Made by a program: the position numbers and the translations under genes. A stretch of DNA of 64,000 bases, taken from Rhizorhabdus wittichii RW1. Lineage in GTDB: Bacteria; Pseudomonadota; Alphaproteobacteria; Sphingomonadales; Sphingomonadaceae. Position 1 is the stretch's first letter, and each line of letters starts with the position of its first letter. Below are positions 16,566-24,647 of this stretch, piece after piece. The notes beneath the pieces were generated by a model. The model had not been told where the DNA came from, did no database searches, and saw nothing but the letters and a program-made list of their open reading frames with translations. Location of the stretch: contig CP000699.1 of assembly GCA_000016765.1 (NCBI GenBank), positions 4,157,501-4,221,500 of the forward strand. Direction: 5' to 3'.

Positions 16566-18149
16566 ATGAGCAAGCCGAACCGCCCCGACCGCCGCACCTT
16601 CGCGATCATCTCGCATCCCGACGCCGGCAAGACCACGCTGACCGAGAAGCTGCTCTATTTCGGCGGCGCGATCCATCTGGCCGGCGAGGTCAAGGCGCGC
16701 GGCCAGACGCGGCGGGCGCGGTCCGACTGGATGAAGATCGAGCAGCAGCGCGGCATTTCCGTCACCTCCTCGGTGATGACCTTCGAGCGCGACGGCATCA
16801 CCTTCAACCTGCTCGACACGCCGGGCCACGAGGATTTCTCGGAGGATACCTATCGCACCCTGACCGCCGTCGACTCGGCGGTGATGGTGATCGACGCGGC
16901 CAAGGGCATCGAGCCGCAGACCCGCAAGCTGTTCGAGGTGTGCCGGCTCCGCTCGGTGCCGATCATCACCTTCGTCAACAAGGTCGACCGCGAGGGCCGC
17001 CCGGCGTTCGAGCTGCTCGACGAGATCGCCGACGCGCTGGCGCTCGACGTCGCGCCGATGAGCTGGCCGGTCGGCATGGGCGGCACCTTCGAAGGGATAT
17101 ACGACCTCGCCCGCGACCGGCTCTACCGCCCGGCGTCGGACGCGACCGGCGCCTATGAGGGCGATTCGGTCGCGGTCGCCGGCCTCGGCGATTCGCAGCT
17201 CGACGGCATGGTCTCGGCCGAGGGCGTGGCGCTGCTGCGCGAGGAGGCAGAGCTGGCGCAGGTCGGCTATGCGCCGTTCGACGAGGCCGCCTATCTCCAT
17301 GGCGACCTCACCCCGGTCTATTTCGGATCGGCGCTCAAGGATTTCGGCGTCGAGCAGCTCATCGACGCGCTGGCCGACTTCGCGCCGAGCCCGCGTCCGC
17401 AGCCCGGCGAGCCGCGCGACGTCGATCCCGGCGAGCCCAACGTCGCCGGCTTCGTCTTCAAGGTGCAGGCGAACATGAACCCGCAGCACCGCGACCGCGT
17501 CGCCTTCATGCGGCTCTGCTCGGGCCGGTTCCGGCGCGGCATGAAGCTCGCCCAGGTCGGCACCGGCAAGCAGATCGCGATCCACAGCCCGATCCTGTTC
17601 TTCGCGCAGAATCGCGAGCTGGCCGAGGAAGCCTTTCCCGGCGACATCATCGGCATCCCCAACCATGGCACCCTGCGCGTCGGCGACACGCTGACCGAGG
17701 GCGAGATGATCCGCTTCACCGGCCTGCCCAATTTCGCGCCCGAGATCCTGCGCCGCGTGAAGCTCGCCGATCCGACCAAGACCAAGCAGCTCCGCAACGC
17801 GCTCAACGACATGGCGGAGGAGGGGATCATGCAGGTCTTCCACCCGCAGATCGGGTCGCAGCTCGTGATCGGCGTGGTCGGCCAGCTCCAGCTCGACGTG
17901 CTGATCTCGCGCCTCCAGGCCGAGTACAAGGTCGAGGCGGGCTTCGAACCCTCGCCCTACGATACCGCGCGCTGGATCACGGCGGACGACGAGAAGGCGC
18001 TCGACGAGTTCATGGGCCTGCACCGCTCGGCGATGGCGCACGACCGCGACGAGGCGCCGGTGTTCATGGCCAAGGACGCCTGGGAGCTGAACTATATCCA
18101 GGGCAAGTTCCCCGGGCTGCGCTTCTCGGCGACCAAGGACCGCCGCTGA
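16566..18149 (+). CDS. prfC: Peptide chain release factor 3
   Basis: Translational GTPase that recycles RF1/RF2 from the ribosome after termination. It has 527 residues, the normal length. G motifs: G1 SHPDAGKTTLTEK, G2 region RGISVTSS, G3 DTPGHEDFSEDTYR, G4 NKVDREGR. The RARSDWMKIEQQRGISVT segment distinguishes RF3 from EF-G. ATG 16566 has only a weak upstream purine stretch. It is monocistronic as far as can be seen, with 62 bp before the next gene. Confidence 0.96.
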   Translation: MSKPNRPDRRTFAIISHPDAGKTTLTEKLLYFGGAIHLAGEVKARGQTRRARSDWMKIEQQRGISVTSSVMTFERDGITFNLLDTPGHEDFSEDTYRTLTAVDSAVMVIDAAKGIEPQTRKLFEVCRLRSVPIITFVNKVDREGRPAFELLDEIADALALDVAPMSWPVGMGGTFEGIYDLARDRLYRPASDATGAYEGDSVAVAGLGDSQLDGMVSAEGVALLREEAELAQVGYAPFDEAAYLHGDLTPVYFGSALKDFGVEQLIDALADFAPSPRPQPGEPRDVDPGEPNVAGFVFKVQANMNPQHRDRVAFMRLCSGRFRRGMKLAQVGTGKQIAIHSPILFFAQNRELAEEAFPGDIIGIPNHGTLRVGDTLTEGEMIRFTGLPNFAPEILRRVKLADPTKTKQLRNALNDMAEEGIMQVFHPQIGSQLVIGVVGQLQLDVLISRLQAEYKVEAGFEPSPYDTARWITADDEKALDEFMGLHRSAMAHDRDEAPVFMAKDAWELNYIQGKFPGLRFSATKDRR

Positions 18150-18211
18150 TCGAAATATGCGGCTGACGAAATAATGCGCCGCCGGGCTCGTATAGGGCCC
18201 GGAGGTCGCCC

Positions 18212-19396
18212 TTGTTCATCGCACAGCATCACAAGCAGGACGGCGCGCCCGCCGCCGTGGCCGACCGGCCGCTGCGGGTCGCGCTGTTCTCGGGCAATTA
18301 TAATTGCGTCCGCGACGGCGCGAACCAGGCGCTCAACCGGCTCGTCGCGCACCTGATCGATCGCGGCCACGCCGTCCGCGTCTATTCGCCGACGATCGCC
18401 CGGCCGGCCTTTCCCCCGGCCGGCGATCTCGTCTCGGTGCCGTCGGTGCCGATCCCGACCCGGCGCGAATATCGCGTCGCGCTCGGCCTGCCGCGTGCCA
18501 CCCGCGCCGACCTGGACGATTTCGCGCCCGACATCGTCCATCTCTCCGCGCCCGACTGGCTCGGCGGCGCGGCGCAGGCGCAGGCGCGGCGGCGCGGCAT
18601 TCCCGTGGTCGCCAGCCTGCACACCCGCTTCGAGACCTATCTCTCCTATTATGGCCTGGGCCTGCTCCGCCGCCGGGCCGATGCCTGGCTCGACCGCTTC
18701 TACCGGCACAGCGACATGGTGCTGGTGCCCAATGCGCCGATCGCCGACGAGTTCGCCGCCAAGGGGCTCGGCGACCGGGTGCGCGTCTGGGGGCGGGGTG
18801 TCGACCGCGCCGTCTTCTCGCCCGCCCGCCGCGATCTCGGCTGGCGGCGGGGGCAGGGCTATGGCGACGAGGAGACGGTGGTGCTGTTCTTCGGACGGCT
18901 CGTCCTCGAAAAGGGTCTCGCCATCTTCGCGCAGGTGATCGCCGAGGCGCGGGCGCGGGGCCGGCGGCTGCGGCCGATGATCGTCGGCGACGGACCGGCG
19001 CGGGGCTGGCTGGCCGAGCGCCTGCCCAATGCGCGCTTCCTCGGGCACCTGACCGGCGCGTCGCTGGGCGCGGCGATCGCCGCCGCCGATATCCTGATCA
19101 ATCCGAGCACGACCGAGGCGTTCGGCAACGTCAACCTGGAGGCGATGGCCGCCGGCGTCGCGGTGGTCAGCGCCGAGGTCGCCAGCGCGACGGCGCTGAT
19201 CGCCGACCGGATCTCGGGCTGGCTGGTGCCGCCGGTCGAGGTCGGCGCCTATGTCGATGCGATCGAGGCGCTGATCGACCGGCCCGAGCTGCGCGCGTCG
19301 ATCGCCGACGCCGGCCTGGCCGCCGCCGATGCCTTCCGATGGCCGTCGATCCTCGACGGCGTGATCGCCGACTATCGCTGGCTGCTGGCGGGATAG
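18212..19396 (+). CDS. Glycosyltransferase family 4 (MgtA/SqdX-like)
   Basis: GT-B fold glycosyltransferase of 394 residues. The start is TTG 18212, six bases after GGAGG. The N-terminal domain begins RVALFSGNYNCVRDGANQALNRLV with the acceptor-side Gly/Asn loop, and the C-terminal nucleotide-sugar domain has FFGRLVLEKGL and the E-x7-E motif in STTEAFGNVNLEAMAAG. The family includes GDP-mannose-dependent mannosyltransferases and sulfoquinovosyl transferases acting on membrane lipids. Likely a glycolipid enzyme at the cytoplasmic membrane; donor and acceptor are not determined. Confidence 0.88.
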   Translation: MFIAQHHKQDGAPAAVADRPLRVALFSGNYNCVRDGANQALNRLVAHLIDRGHAVRVYSPTIARPAFPPAGDLVSVPSVPIPTRREYRVALGLPRATRADLDDFAPDIVHLSAPDWLGGAAQAQARRRGIPVVASLHTRFETYLSYYGLGLLRRRADAWLDRFYRHSDMVLVPNAPIADEFAAKGLGDRVRVWGRGVDRAVFSPARRDLGWRRGQGYGDEETVVLFFGRLVLEKGLAIFAQVIAEARARGRRLRPMIVGDGPARGWLAERLPNARFLGHLTGASLGAAIAAADILINPSTTEAFGNVNLEAMAAGVAVVSAEVASATALIADRISGWLVPPVEVGAYVDAIEALIDRPELRASIADAGLAAADAFRWPSILDGVIADYRWLLAG

Positions 19397-19445
19397 AAAG
19401 CGCGGGACGCACGTTCTCCTCACGGTACGAGGAGAGGAGTTGCCT

Positions 19446-20432
19446 GTGCGTCCGATGCCGTTGCTTGTCCTGACCGCCGCCCTGTTTCCCGCCATAGCCG
19501 CCGCCCAGGCCACGCCCCCCGATCCACGGGTGATGGGCGCGCAGGTGCTGCTCGATCGGCTCGGCTTCGGGCCCGGCGTGATCGACGGGGCGAGCGGCAT
19601 GAGCCTGACCAAGGCGCTGCGCGGCTGGCAGCAGGCGAAGGGGTTGCCGGTCACCGGCCGGCTCGACGACGCGACGGTCGGGAGCTTCGAGCCCTATCGC
19701 GCCATGCCCACGATGATCGGCGTCACGCTGACCCCCGATATCCTCGAAGGCCCCTTCGTCGGGCCGATCCCGGCCAGGGAGAGCGAGCAGGCGAAGATGG
19801 CGTCGCTCGGCTATTCGGACGCGATGGAGAAGCTGGCCGAGCGCTATCACACGACGCCGGCGACGCTGGTCGCGCTCAACGCCCAGCAGACCAAGCTCGC
19901 GCCGGGTGTCGTCATCAAGGTGCCCAACGTCATCCCGCCGGCCTCGAATTTCCCCGCCGATCTCAATCCCGCGTGGCGCAAGACGCTGTGGACGCTCAAC
20001 GTCGGATCGGACCAGCCGGAGGTGGCGAAGGTCGTGGTCGACAAGTCGGACGGCGTGCTCCGCGCCTTCGACGGTGCCGGCAAGCTGGTAGCGCAGTTCC
20101 CCGCGACGACGGGCAGCCGGCACGATCCGCTGCCGATCGGCCAATGGAAGATCCAGGGCCGCTCCTACAATCCGCCCTTCCATTATAACCCCAAATTGTT
20201 CTGGGACGCCGGCAGCAAGGACCGCAAGGCGCTGCTGCCGCCGGGCCCCAACGGGCCGGTCGGCGTCGTCTGGATCGACCTCGACAAGCAGCATTACGGC
20301 ATCCACGGCACCCCCAATCCGGAGAAGATCGGCAGGACCGAAAGCCATGGCTGCATCCGCCTGACCAACTGGGACGCGGCGCGGCTGGCGATGATGGTGA
20401 AGCCGGGCACGCCGGCCGTCTTCCAGCCATGA
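19446..20432 (+). CDS. L,D-transpeptidase with peptidoglycan-binding and LysM-like domains
   Basis: Exported cell-wall enzyme of 328 residues. GTG 19446 is chosen because GGAG ends six bases before it; TTG 19440 and ATG 19455 are in frame. The signal peptide (PLLVLTAALFPAIAAAQA) is followed by a PG_binding_1-like region (about 30-80: VLLDRLGFGPGVIDGASG), a LysM-like segment (SLGYSDAMEKLAERYHTTPA, LNAQQTKLAPG) and a C-terminal YkuD domain with HGTPNPEKIGRTESHGCIRLTN, including the catalytic SHGC. It should form 3-3 cross-links in the periplasm. The next gene is an M23 peptidase 10 bp on, so the two probably act together. Confidence 0.9.
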   Translation: MRPMPLLVLTAALFPAIAAAQATPPDPRVMGAQVLLDRLGFGPGVIDGASGMSLTKALRGWQQAKGLPVTGRLDDATVGSFEPYRAMPTMIGVTLTPDILEGPFVGPIPARESEQAKMASLGYSDAMEKLAERYHTTPATLVALNAQQTKLAPGVVIKVPNVIPPASNFPADLNPAWRKTLWTLNVGSDQPEVAKVVVDKSDGVLRAFDGAGKLVAQFPATTGSRHDPLPIGQWKIQGRSYNPPFHYNPKLFWDAGSKDRKALLPPGPNGPVGVVWIDLDKQHYGIHGTPNPEKIGRTESHGCIRLTNWDAARLAMMVKPGTPAVFQP

Positions 20433-20442
20433 GGAGAGCCCG

Positions 20443-21042
20443 ATGATCCGGAAGGTCGCGATCCTGCTGTTGCTGCTGGCGATCGGCTATGTCGGCTGGG
20501 TCGTCTTCCTCAACCTGCCGGGCCGGGAAGGTGCTCCGCCCATGGCCACCGCCGACAATGGCGCTCCCGCGCCGGTTGCGCCTTCGACGCCTCCCGTCGC
20601 GCCGCCGCGAGGGGCGCTCGTCATCCCCGTCGCCGGCGTCCGCGCCGATCAGCTCGGCGACACCTTCGCCGATGCGCGGGGCCAGGGGCGGGTGCACGAC
20701 GCCATCGACATCATGGCGCCGCGCGGCACGCCGGTGATCGCGGCGGCGGCGGGCACGGTCGAGAAGCTGTTCGACAGCCGGCTGGGCGGCCGCACCATCT
20801 ATATCCGCCGCCCGGACGGGCAGTGGATCGACTATTATGCCCATCTCGACGGCTATGCGCCGGAGCTCAGCGAGGGCAAGCGGATCGCGCAGGGCGAGAT
20901 GATCGGCACGGTCGGCTCGACCGGCGACGCCAGCGCCGAAGCACCACATCTCCATTATGCGATCAACGCGATGGCCCCCGGCGAAGGCTGGTGGCAGGGC
21001 AGGCCGGTCAACCCCTATCCGCTGCTGACGGCGGGGCATTGA
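20443..21042 (+). CDS. M23 family metallopeptidase (LytM-type)
   Basis: Membrane-anchored or secreted protein of 199 residues starting with one hydrophobic helix (VAILLLLLAIGYVGWVVFL), a Pro-rich linker and a LytM domain. Zinc-site motifs are present: HDAIDIMAPRG (His and Asp; canonical HxGxD reads HDAID) and HLHYA near the C-terminus, plus HLDGYAP. Such enzymes cut peptide bridges in peptidoglycan. ATG 20443 follows GAGGAG. Its position directly after the L,D-transpeptidase fits a paired cutting and cross-linking role. Confidence 0.9.
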   Translation: MIRKVAILLLLLAIGYVGWVVFLNLPGREGAPPMATADNGAPAPVAPSTPPVAPPRGALVIPVAGVRADQLGDTFADARGQGRVHDAIDIMAPRGTPVIAAAAGTVEKLFDSRLGGRTIYIRRPDGQWIDYYAHLDGYAPELSEGKRIAQGEMIGTVGSTGDASAEAPHLHYAINAMAPGEGWWQGRPVNPYPLLTAGH

Positions 21043-21089
21043 GGGCGCGGGAGGATGACATTTGCGGCCGCCATGCCAATATCGCGGCC

Positions 21090-21719
21090 ATGATGATCCT
21101 TCGTCCGCTGCTCGCCTTCCTCGCCCTCGTCGCCCTGCCCGTCGCCGCCCAGGCGGCCGACAAGCTCGTCCTCGCCTTCGGCGACAGCCTGACGGCGGGC
21201 TATAGGCTGCCGCCGGGCCAAGGGTTCGCGCCGCAGCTCGAAGCGGCGCTGCGCGCGTCGGGCGTACCGGCGCGGGTGCACAATGCCGGCGTGTCGGGCG
21301 ACACCACCGCGCAAGGGAAAGCCCGGCTCGCCTGGGTGCTCGCCTCGCTCAAGGCGAAGCCCGACCTTGTGATCGTCGAGCTTGGCGCCAACGACATGTT
21401 GCGCGGACTCGATCCCGCCCGGGCCGAGGCGAATCTCGACGCGATTCTTGCTGAATTGTCGAAGCGCCGTATCAGGATATTGCTGGCCGGCATGGTCGCG
21501 GCGCCGAATCTGGGTCCCGACTATGCCAAGCGCTTCAATCCGATCTATCGCAGGCTCGCCGACAAATATCGCGCGGGCCTCTATCCCTTCTTCCTCCAGG
21601 GCATCGTCGGCGATCGTTCGCTGCACATCGGCGATGCGATTCATCCCAATGAACAAGGGGTTAGGGTGATCGTGCGCGGCATATTGCCGCACGTCCGGCG
21701 GCAGCTCGCGGGGCGATAA
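21090..21719 (+). CDS. Arylesterase / acyl-CoA thioesterase I-like (GDSL family)
   Basis: Periplasmic SGNH hydrolase of 209 residues, related to TesA (thioesterase I/protease I/lysophospholipase L1). A signal peptide (LRPLLAFLALVALPVAAQA) precedes the four family blocks: FGDSLTAGY with the catalytic Ser, AGVSGDTT (Gly), LGANDMLRG (Asn), and DAIHPNEQG (catalytic Asp-His). The start is ATG 21090 or 21093, with no clear Shine-Dalgarno. In many proteobacteria tesA diverges from an ABC exporter; that neighbour is absent here. Confidence 0.9.
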   Translation: MMILRPLLAFLALVALPVAAQAADKLVLAFGDSLTAGYRLPPGQGFAPQLEAALRASGVPARVHNAGVSGDTTAQGKARLAWVLASLKAKPDLVIVELGANDMLRGLDPARAEANLDAILAELSKRRIRILLAGMVAAPNLGPDYAKRFNPIYRRLADKYRAGLYPFFLQGIVGDRSLHIGDAIHPNEQGVRVIVRGILPHVRRQLAGR

Positions 21720-21789
21720 TCAGTCCGTTGCAGCCGATCCCAACTCGCCCTAAGCTCGCTTCCGTAACGGGCCGCGGGGGAGGGCTTGG

Positions 21790-22125
21790 ATGCAATGGGC
21801 GGGGTCGTCATCGGCGCGGGGACCGGTTGGGCGGCCGGCAGGCGTCATCGATGACGGCGCGCGCGATGCCTTTCTCGATCATCTGCGCTCGGGCGTGGCG
21901 GATGCCGCCGCGTCGGGCGGCGACTTCCTCCTCGACCTCGCGGCGGTCGACCATATGTCGGCGGGCGCGCTGATGGCGTTGACGATCGCGCGCAAGGAAG
22001 CGATCACCAGCGACGTGACGATCGTGCTCGCCCGGCCCAGCCCGGCGCTGCGCGAAGTGCTGGAGATCAGCCGCTACCAGCTGATCTTCGACATCGTCGA
22101 CGACCTCGACGGCGGAAGGGACTGA
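21790..22125 (+). CDS. STAS domain protein
   Basis: Small 111-residue protein with a STAS-like fold: the segment FLLDLAAVDHMSAGALMALTIARKEA matches the phosphorylatable DxxxxxxSxG helix start of SpoIIAA-type anti-anti-sigma domains, with Ser in HMSAG. ATG 21790 follows a purine-rich GGGGGAGGG. It ends four to ten bases before a metallo-beta-lactamase-fold gene, which suggests a functional pair. No kinase, phosphatase or sigma factor is adjacent, so its partner is unknown. Confidence 0.75.
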   Translation: MQWAGSSSARGPVGRPAGVIDDGARDAFLDHLRSGVADAAASGGDFLLDLAAVDHMSAGALMALTIARKEAITSDVTIVLARPSPALREVLEISRYQLIFDIVDDLDGGRD

Positions 22126-22135
22126 GAATTTGGGG

Positions 22136-23101
22136 ATGCTGGTCCGCTTCTGGGGGACGCGGGGATCGTTGCCGGTCGCGCCCAGGGCGCGCGCGATCGA
22201 GGACAAGCTGGTCGGCGCGCTGATGCGCGCGTCCGGACGCTCCTTCGCCGACGAGGACGCCGCGCGCCGCTTCGTCAACGAGGAACTGAGCTTCGGCGAG
22301 GGCCACAGCTATGGCGGCGCCACCACCTGCCTCGAGATCGAGGGCGCCGACGACAGCTTCTTCATCCTCGACATGGGATCGGGCCTGCGCGAGCTGGGCA
22401 ACGACGCCTTCCGCCGCATCGCGCAGCAGGGCCGTTCGCGGACCTACAACTTCTTCATGTCCCACCTGCACTGGGACCATATCATGGGCTTCCCCTTCTT
22501 CGGGCCGGCCTTCGATCCCGACGCGCGCATCGTCATCCATTCGGGCCATGCCGATTGCGAGGCGGCGCTGCGCCGCCAGCAGGAGGAGATCAGTTTCCCG
22601 GTCGCCTTCGACTGGCTGCGCGCGAAGATCGAGTTCAAGGTGCTGGCGCCGGGCGAGGTCCACCATGTCGACGGGATCGACGTCGAACTGATGCCGCAGG
22701 ACCACAGCCATGTCTCCTACGCCTGGAAGTTCCGGCGCGACGGCAAGACCTTCGTCTTCTCGACCGACGCCGAGCACCGGATGGACGACGTCGACGACAA
22801 GCAGGCGTTCGAGACCTTCTTCCACCAGGCCGACCTCGTCGTCTGCGACACCATGTACTCGCTCGCCGAAAGCATCACGCTGAAGGCCGACTGGGGCCAT
22901 TCGAGCAACGTCATGGCGGTCAACCTCTGCCACGGCGCCGGGGCGCGGAAGCTGGTGCTGTTCCACCACGAGCCGACCAGCAGCGACGCCGACATCGACG
23001 CGCTGCTCGCGGAGACGATCCGCTACGAGGCGCTCAATCGGCGCGACTATCCGCCGCTCGAAGTGGTCTGCTCCTACGACAGCCTCGAACTCGAGGTCTG
23101 A
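22136..23101 (+). CDS. MBL-fold metallo-hydrolase (phosphodiesterase-like)
   Basis: Protein of 321 residues from ATG 22136, or two more from TTG 22130 (AAGGG nine bases ahead). The N-terminus VRFWGTRGSLPV and GGATTCLEIE are typical of the phosphodiesterase/RNase Z-like branch of the metallo-beta-lactamase fold. The metal motif is SHLHWDHIMGFPFF, with further ligands in QDHSHVSYAWK and DAEHRMDD and a terminal FHHEPTSSD. Substrate is unknown; cyclic nucleotides or phosphodiesters are reasonable guesses. It is closely coupled to the STAS gene. Confidence 0.85.
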   Translation: MLVRFWGTRGSLPVAPRARAIEDKLVGALMRASGRSFADEDAARRFVNEELSFGEGHSYGGATTCLEIEGADDSFFILDMGSGLRELGNDAFRRIAQQGRSRTYNFFMSHLHWDHIMGFPFFGPAFDPDARIVIHSGHADCEAALRRQQEEISFPVAFDWLRAKIEFKVLAPGEVHHVDGIDVELMPQDHSHVSYAWKFRRDGKTFVFSTDAEHRMDDVDDKQAFETFFHQADLVVCDTMYSLAESITLKADWGHSSNVMAVNLCHGAGARKLVLFHHEPTSSDADIDALLAETIRYEALNRRDYPPLEVVCSYDSLELEV

Positions 23102-23120
23102 GGGGAGACCAGCCGAGTGG

Positions 23121-23211
23121 CGTCATCCTGGCGAAAGCCAGGATCTCACTTCCTCTTCGGCATCGCCGGCGGGTCGAAGGCAGGGAGATTCCGGCTTTCG
23201 CCGGAATGACG
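23121..23211. repeat. Dispersed intergenic palindrome, family C copy 1
   Basis: CGTCATCCTGGCGAAAGCCAGGAT and ATTCCGGCTTTCGCCGGAATGAC each form a hairpin and together are inverted copies about 43 bp apart. The same unit with GTCAT at the outer ends is at 38028-38114 and 57813-57905. It sits between the hydrolase and truB. Confidence 0.85.
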
Positions 23212-23269
23212 GTTGGGAATGGTTCGGCATGCTCGACATGGCCCGGCCGGACGCCTACAGCCGCGCGCC

Positions 23270-24193
23270 ATGCATGGCTGGATCATCATCGACAAGCCGC
23301 TTGGCCCGGGCTCGACCCAGATCGTCTCGGCGGTCAAGCGCGCGCTCCGGACCGGCGGCTACGGCAAGGTCAAGGTCGGCCATGGCGGGACGCTCGATCC
23401 GCTGGCGTCGGGCGTGCTGCCCGTCGCGCTGGGCGAGGCGACCAAGTTGTCGGGGCGGATGCTCGACGCCGACAAGGCCTATGACTTCACCATCGGCTTC
23501 GGGGTCGAGACCGACACGCTCGACGCCGAGGGCAAGGCGGTGGCGGTGTCCGGCGTCTGCCCGACGCTCGACGCGATCGAGGCGGTGCTGCCGCGCTTCA
23601 CCGGAGCGATCGAGCAGGTGCCGCCGGCCTATTCCGCGCTGAAGATCGACGGCCAGCGCGCCTATGACCGCGCCCGCGCCGGGGAAAGCTTCGAGATGAA
23701 GACGCGGGCGGTGACGATCCATTCGCTCACCATTCCGTCATCGTCCGAGCCCCTTCGCGGCAATGAAGGCCTGAACGAGATCACCCTGTCTTGCTCGGTG
23801 TCGAAGGGCACCTACATAAGGAGCCTGGCGCGGGACATCGCGCGGGCGCTCGGCACGGTCGGCCATGTGACCATGCTCCGCCGCACCAAGGCGGGGCCGT
23901 TCACCCTGTCCCAGGCGATTTCGCTGGACAAACTGGATGAACTCGCTAAGGGCCGGCAGCTTGAAAAAGCACTCTTGCCGCTGACGGCAGGGCTGGACGA
24001 CATCCCGGCTCTATCCGTCACCCCCGATCAGGCAAGGGCGCTCCGCGAGGGGCGCAGATTGATCGGGATTGCCGCACCCACCGGCCTCAACCTTGCGATC
24101 GACGGCGACATGCCCGTTGCGCTGGTCGAGGTCGAGGACCGCGAGGTTCGCGTGGTGCGGGGCTTCAATATGATGTCGAAGGAAGACAGATGA
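23270..24193 (+). CDS. truB: tRNA pseudouridine(55) synthase
   Basis: Makes pseudouridine 55 in the T-loop of tRNAs. Starting at ATG 23270 the protein has 307 residues. [19 protein letters not shown] is the classic TruB N-terminus and [12 protein letters not shown] holds the catalytic Asp; later motifs are [19 protein letters not shown] and [14 protein letters not shown]. An upstream ATG at 23213 falls at the edge of the intergenic palindrome and is unlikely. The last codons overlap the rpsO start (ATGA), indicating translational coupling. Confidence 0.96.
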   Translation: MHGWIIIDKPLGPGSTQIVSAVKRALRTGGYGKVKVGHGGTLDPLASGVLPVALGEATKLSGRMLDADKAYDFTIGFGVETDTLDAEGKAVAVSGVCPTLDAIEAVLPRFTGAIEQVPPAYSALKIDGQRAYDRARAGESFEMKTRAVTIHSLTIPSSSEPLRGNEGLNEITLSCSVSKGTYIRSLARDIARALGTVGHVTMLRRTKAGPFTLSQAISLDKLDELAKGRQLEKALLPLTAGLDDIPALSVTPDQARALREGRRLIGIAAPTGLNLAIDGDMPVALVEVEDREVRVVRGFNMMSKEDR

Positions 24194-24459
24194 CCGTTAC
24201 CGCCGAACGCAAGACCGCGATCATTGCCGACAACGCCCGTGCCAACGGCGACACCGGCAGCCCCGAAGTCCAGGTCGCGATCCTGACCGAGCGCATCAAC
24301 AACCTGACCGAGCATTTCAAGAGCCATGCGAAGGACAACCATTCGCGCCGCGGCCTTCTGATGCTGGTCAACAAGCGCCGCCGCCTTCTCGACTATCTCA
24401 AGCGGAAGGACGCGGAGCGCTACACCGCACTGATCGGCAAGCTCGGCCTGCGCAAGTAA
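24190..24459 (+). CDS. rpsO: 30S ribosomal protein S15
   Basis: Primary 16S rRNA-binding protein of the small subunit platform; 89 residues, exactly the usual length. The conserved segments [23 protein letters not shown] and [23 protein letters not shown] are present. Its ATG overlaps the truB stop. Downstream lie a perfect 11-bp hairpin and then the pnp leader, the standard truB-rpsO-pnp order. Confidence 0.98.
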   Translation: MTVTAERKTAIIADNARANGDTGSPEVQVAILTERINNLTEHFKSHAKDNHSRRGLLMLVNKRRRLLDYLKRKDAERYTALIGKLGLRK

Positions 24460-24469
24460 GCCAGCTTCT

Positions 24470-24496
24470 GAACGGCCCCGCAAAACGGGGCCGTTC
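24470..24496 (+). terminator. Terminator-like hairpin after rpsO
   Basis: GAACGGCCCCG and CGGGGCCGTTC form a perfect 11-bp stem around CAAAA. The following sequence GCTTATTCC is only weakly T-rich, so it may act as a partial terminator or an mRNA-processing site between rpsO and pnp. Confidence 0.75.
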
Positions 24497-24527
24497 GCTT
24501 ATTCCGCCAGGGGCAATCCGGCACCGG

Positions 24528-24602
24528 GCGGGACGGCGGGCACAAGGTCCCGCCACGGCAGGCCGAAGGCGGCCTGCCCCACGCGGCGGCTTCCAGCCGC
24601 CG
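24528..24602 (+). promoter_or_regulatory. Triple-hairpin leader of pnp
   Basis: Three consecutive stem-loops precede pnp: GCGGGAC/GTCCCGC (24528-24553), GGCAGGCC/GGCCTGCC (24557-24578) and CGGCGGCT/AGCCGCCG (24584-24602). In enterobacteria the pnp leader is cut by RNase III and PNPase represses its own message; a similar role here is inference. Confidence 0.55.
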
Positions 24603-24647
24603 GCATAGGCCCCGGGCGCATAGGGCGTCCGGAGACAAGGAACACAG

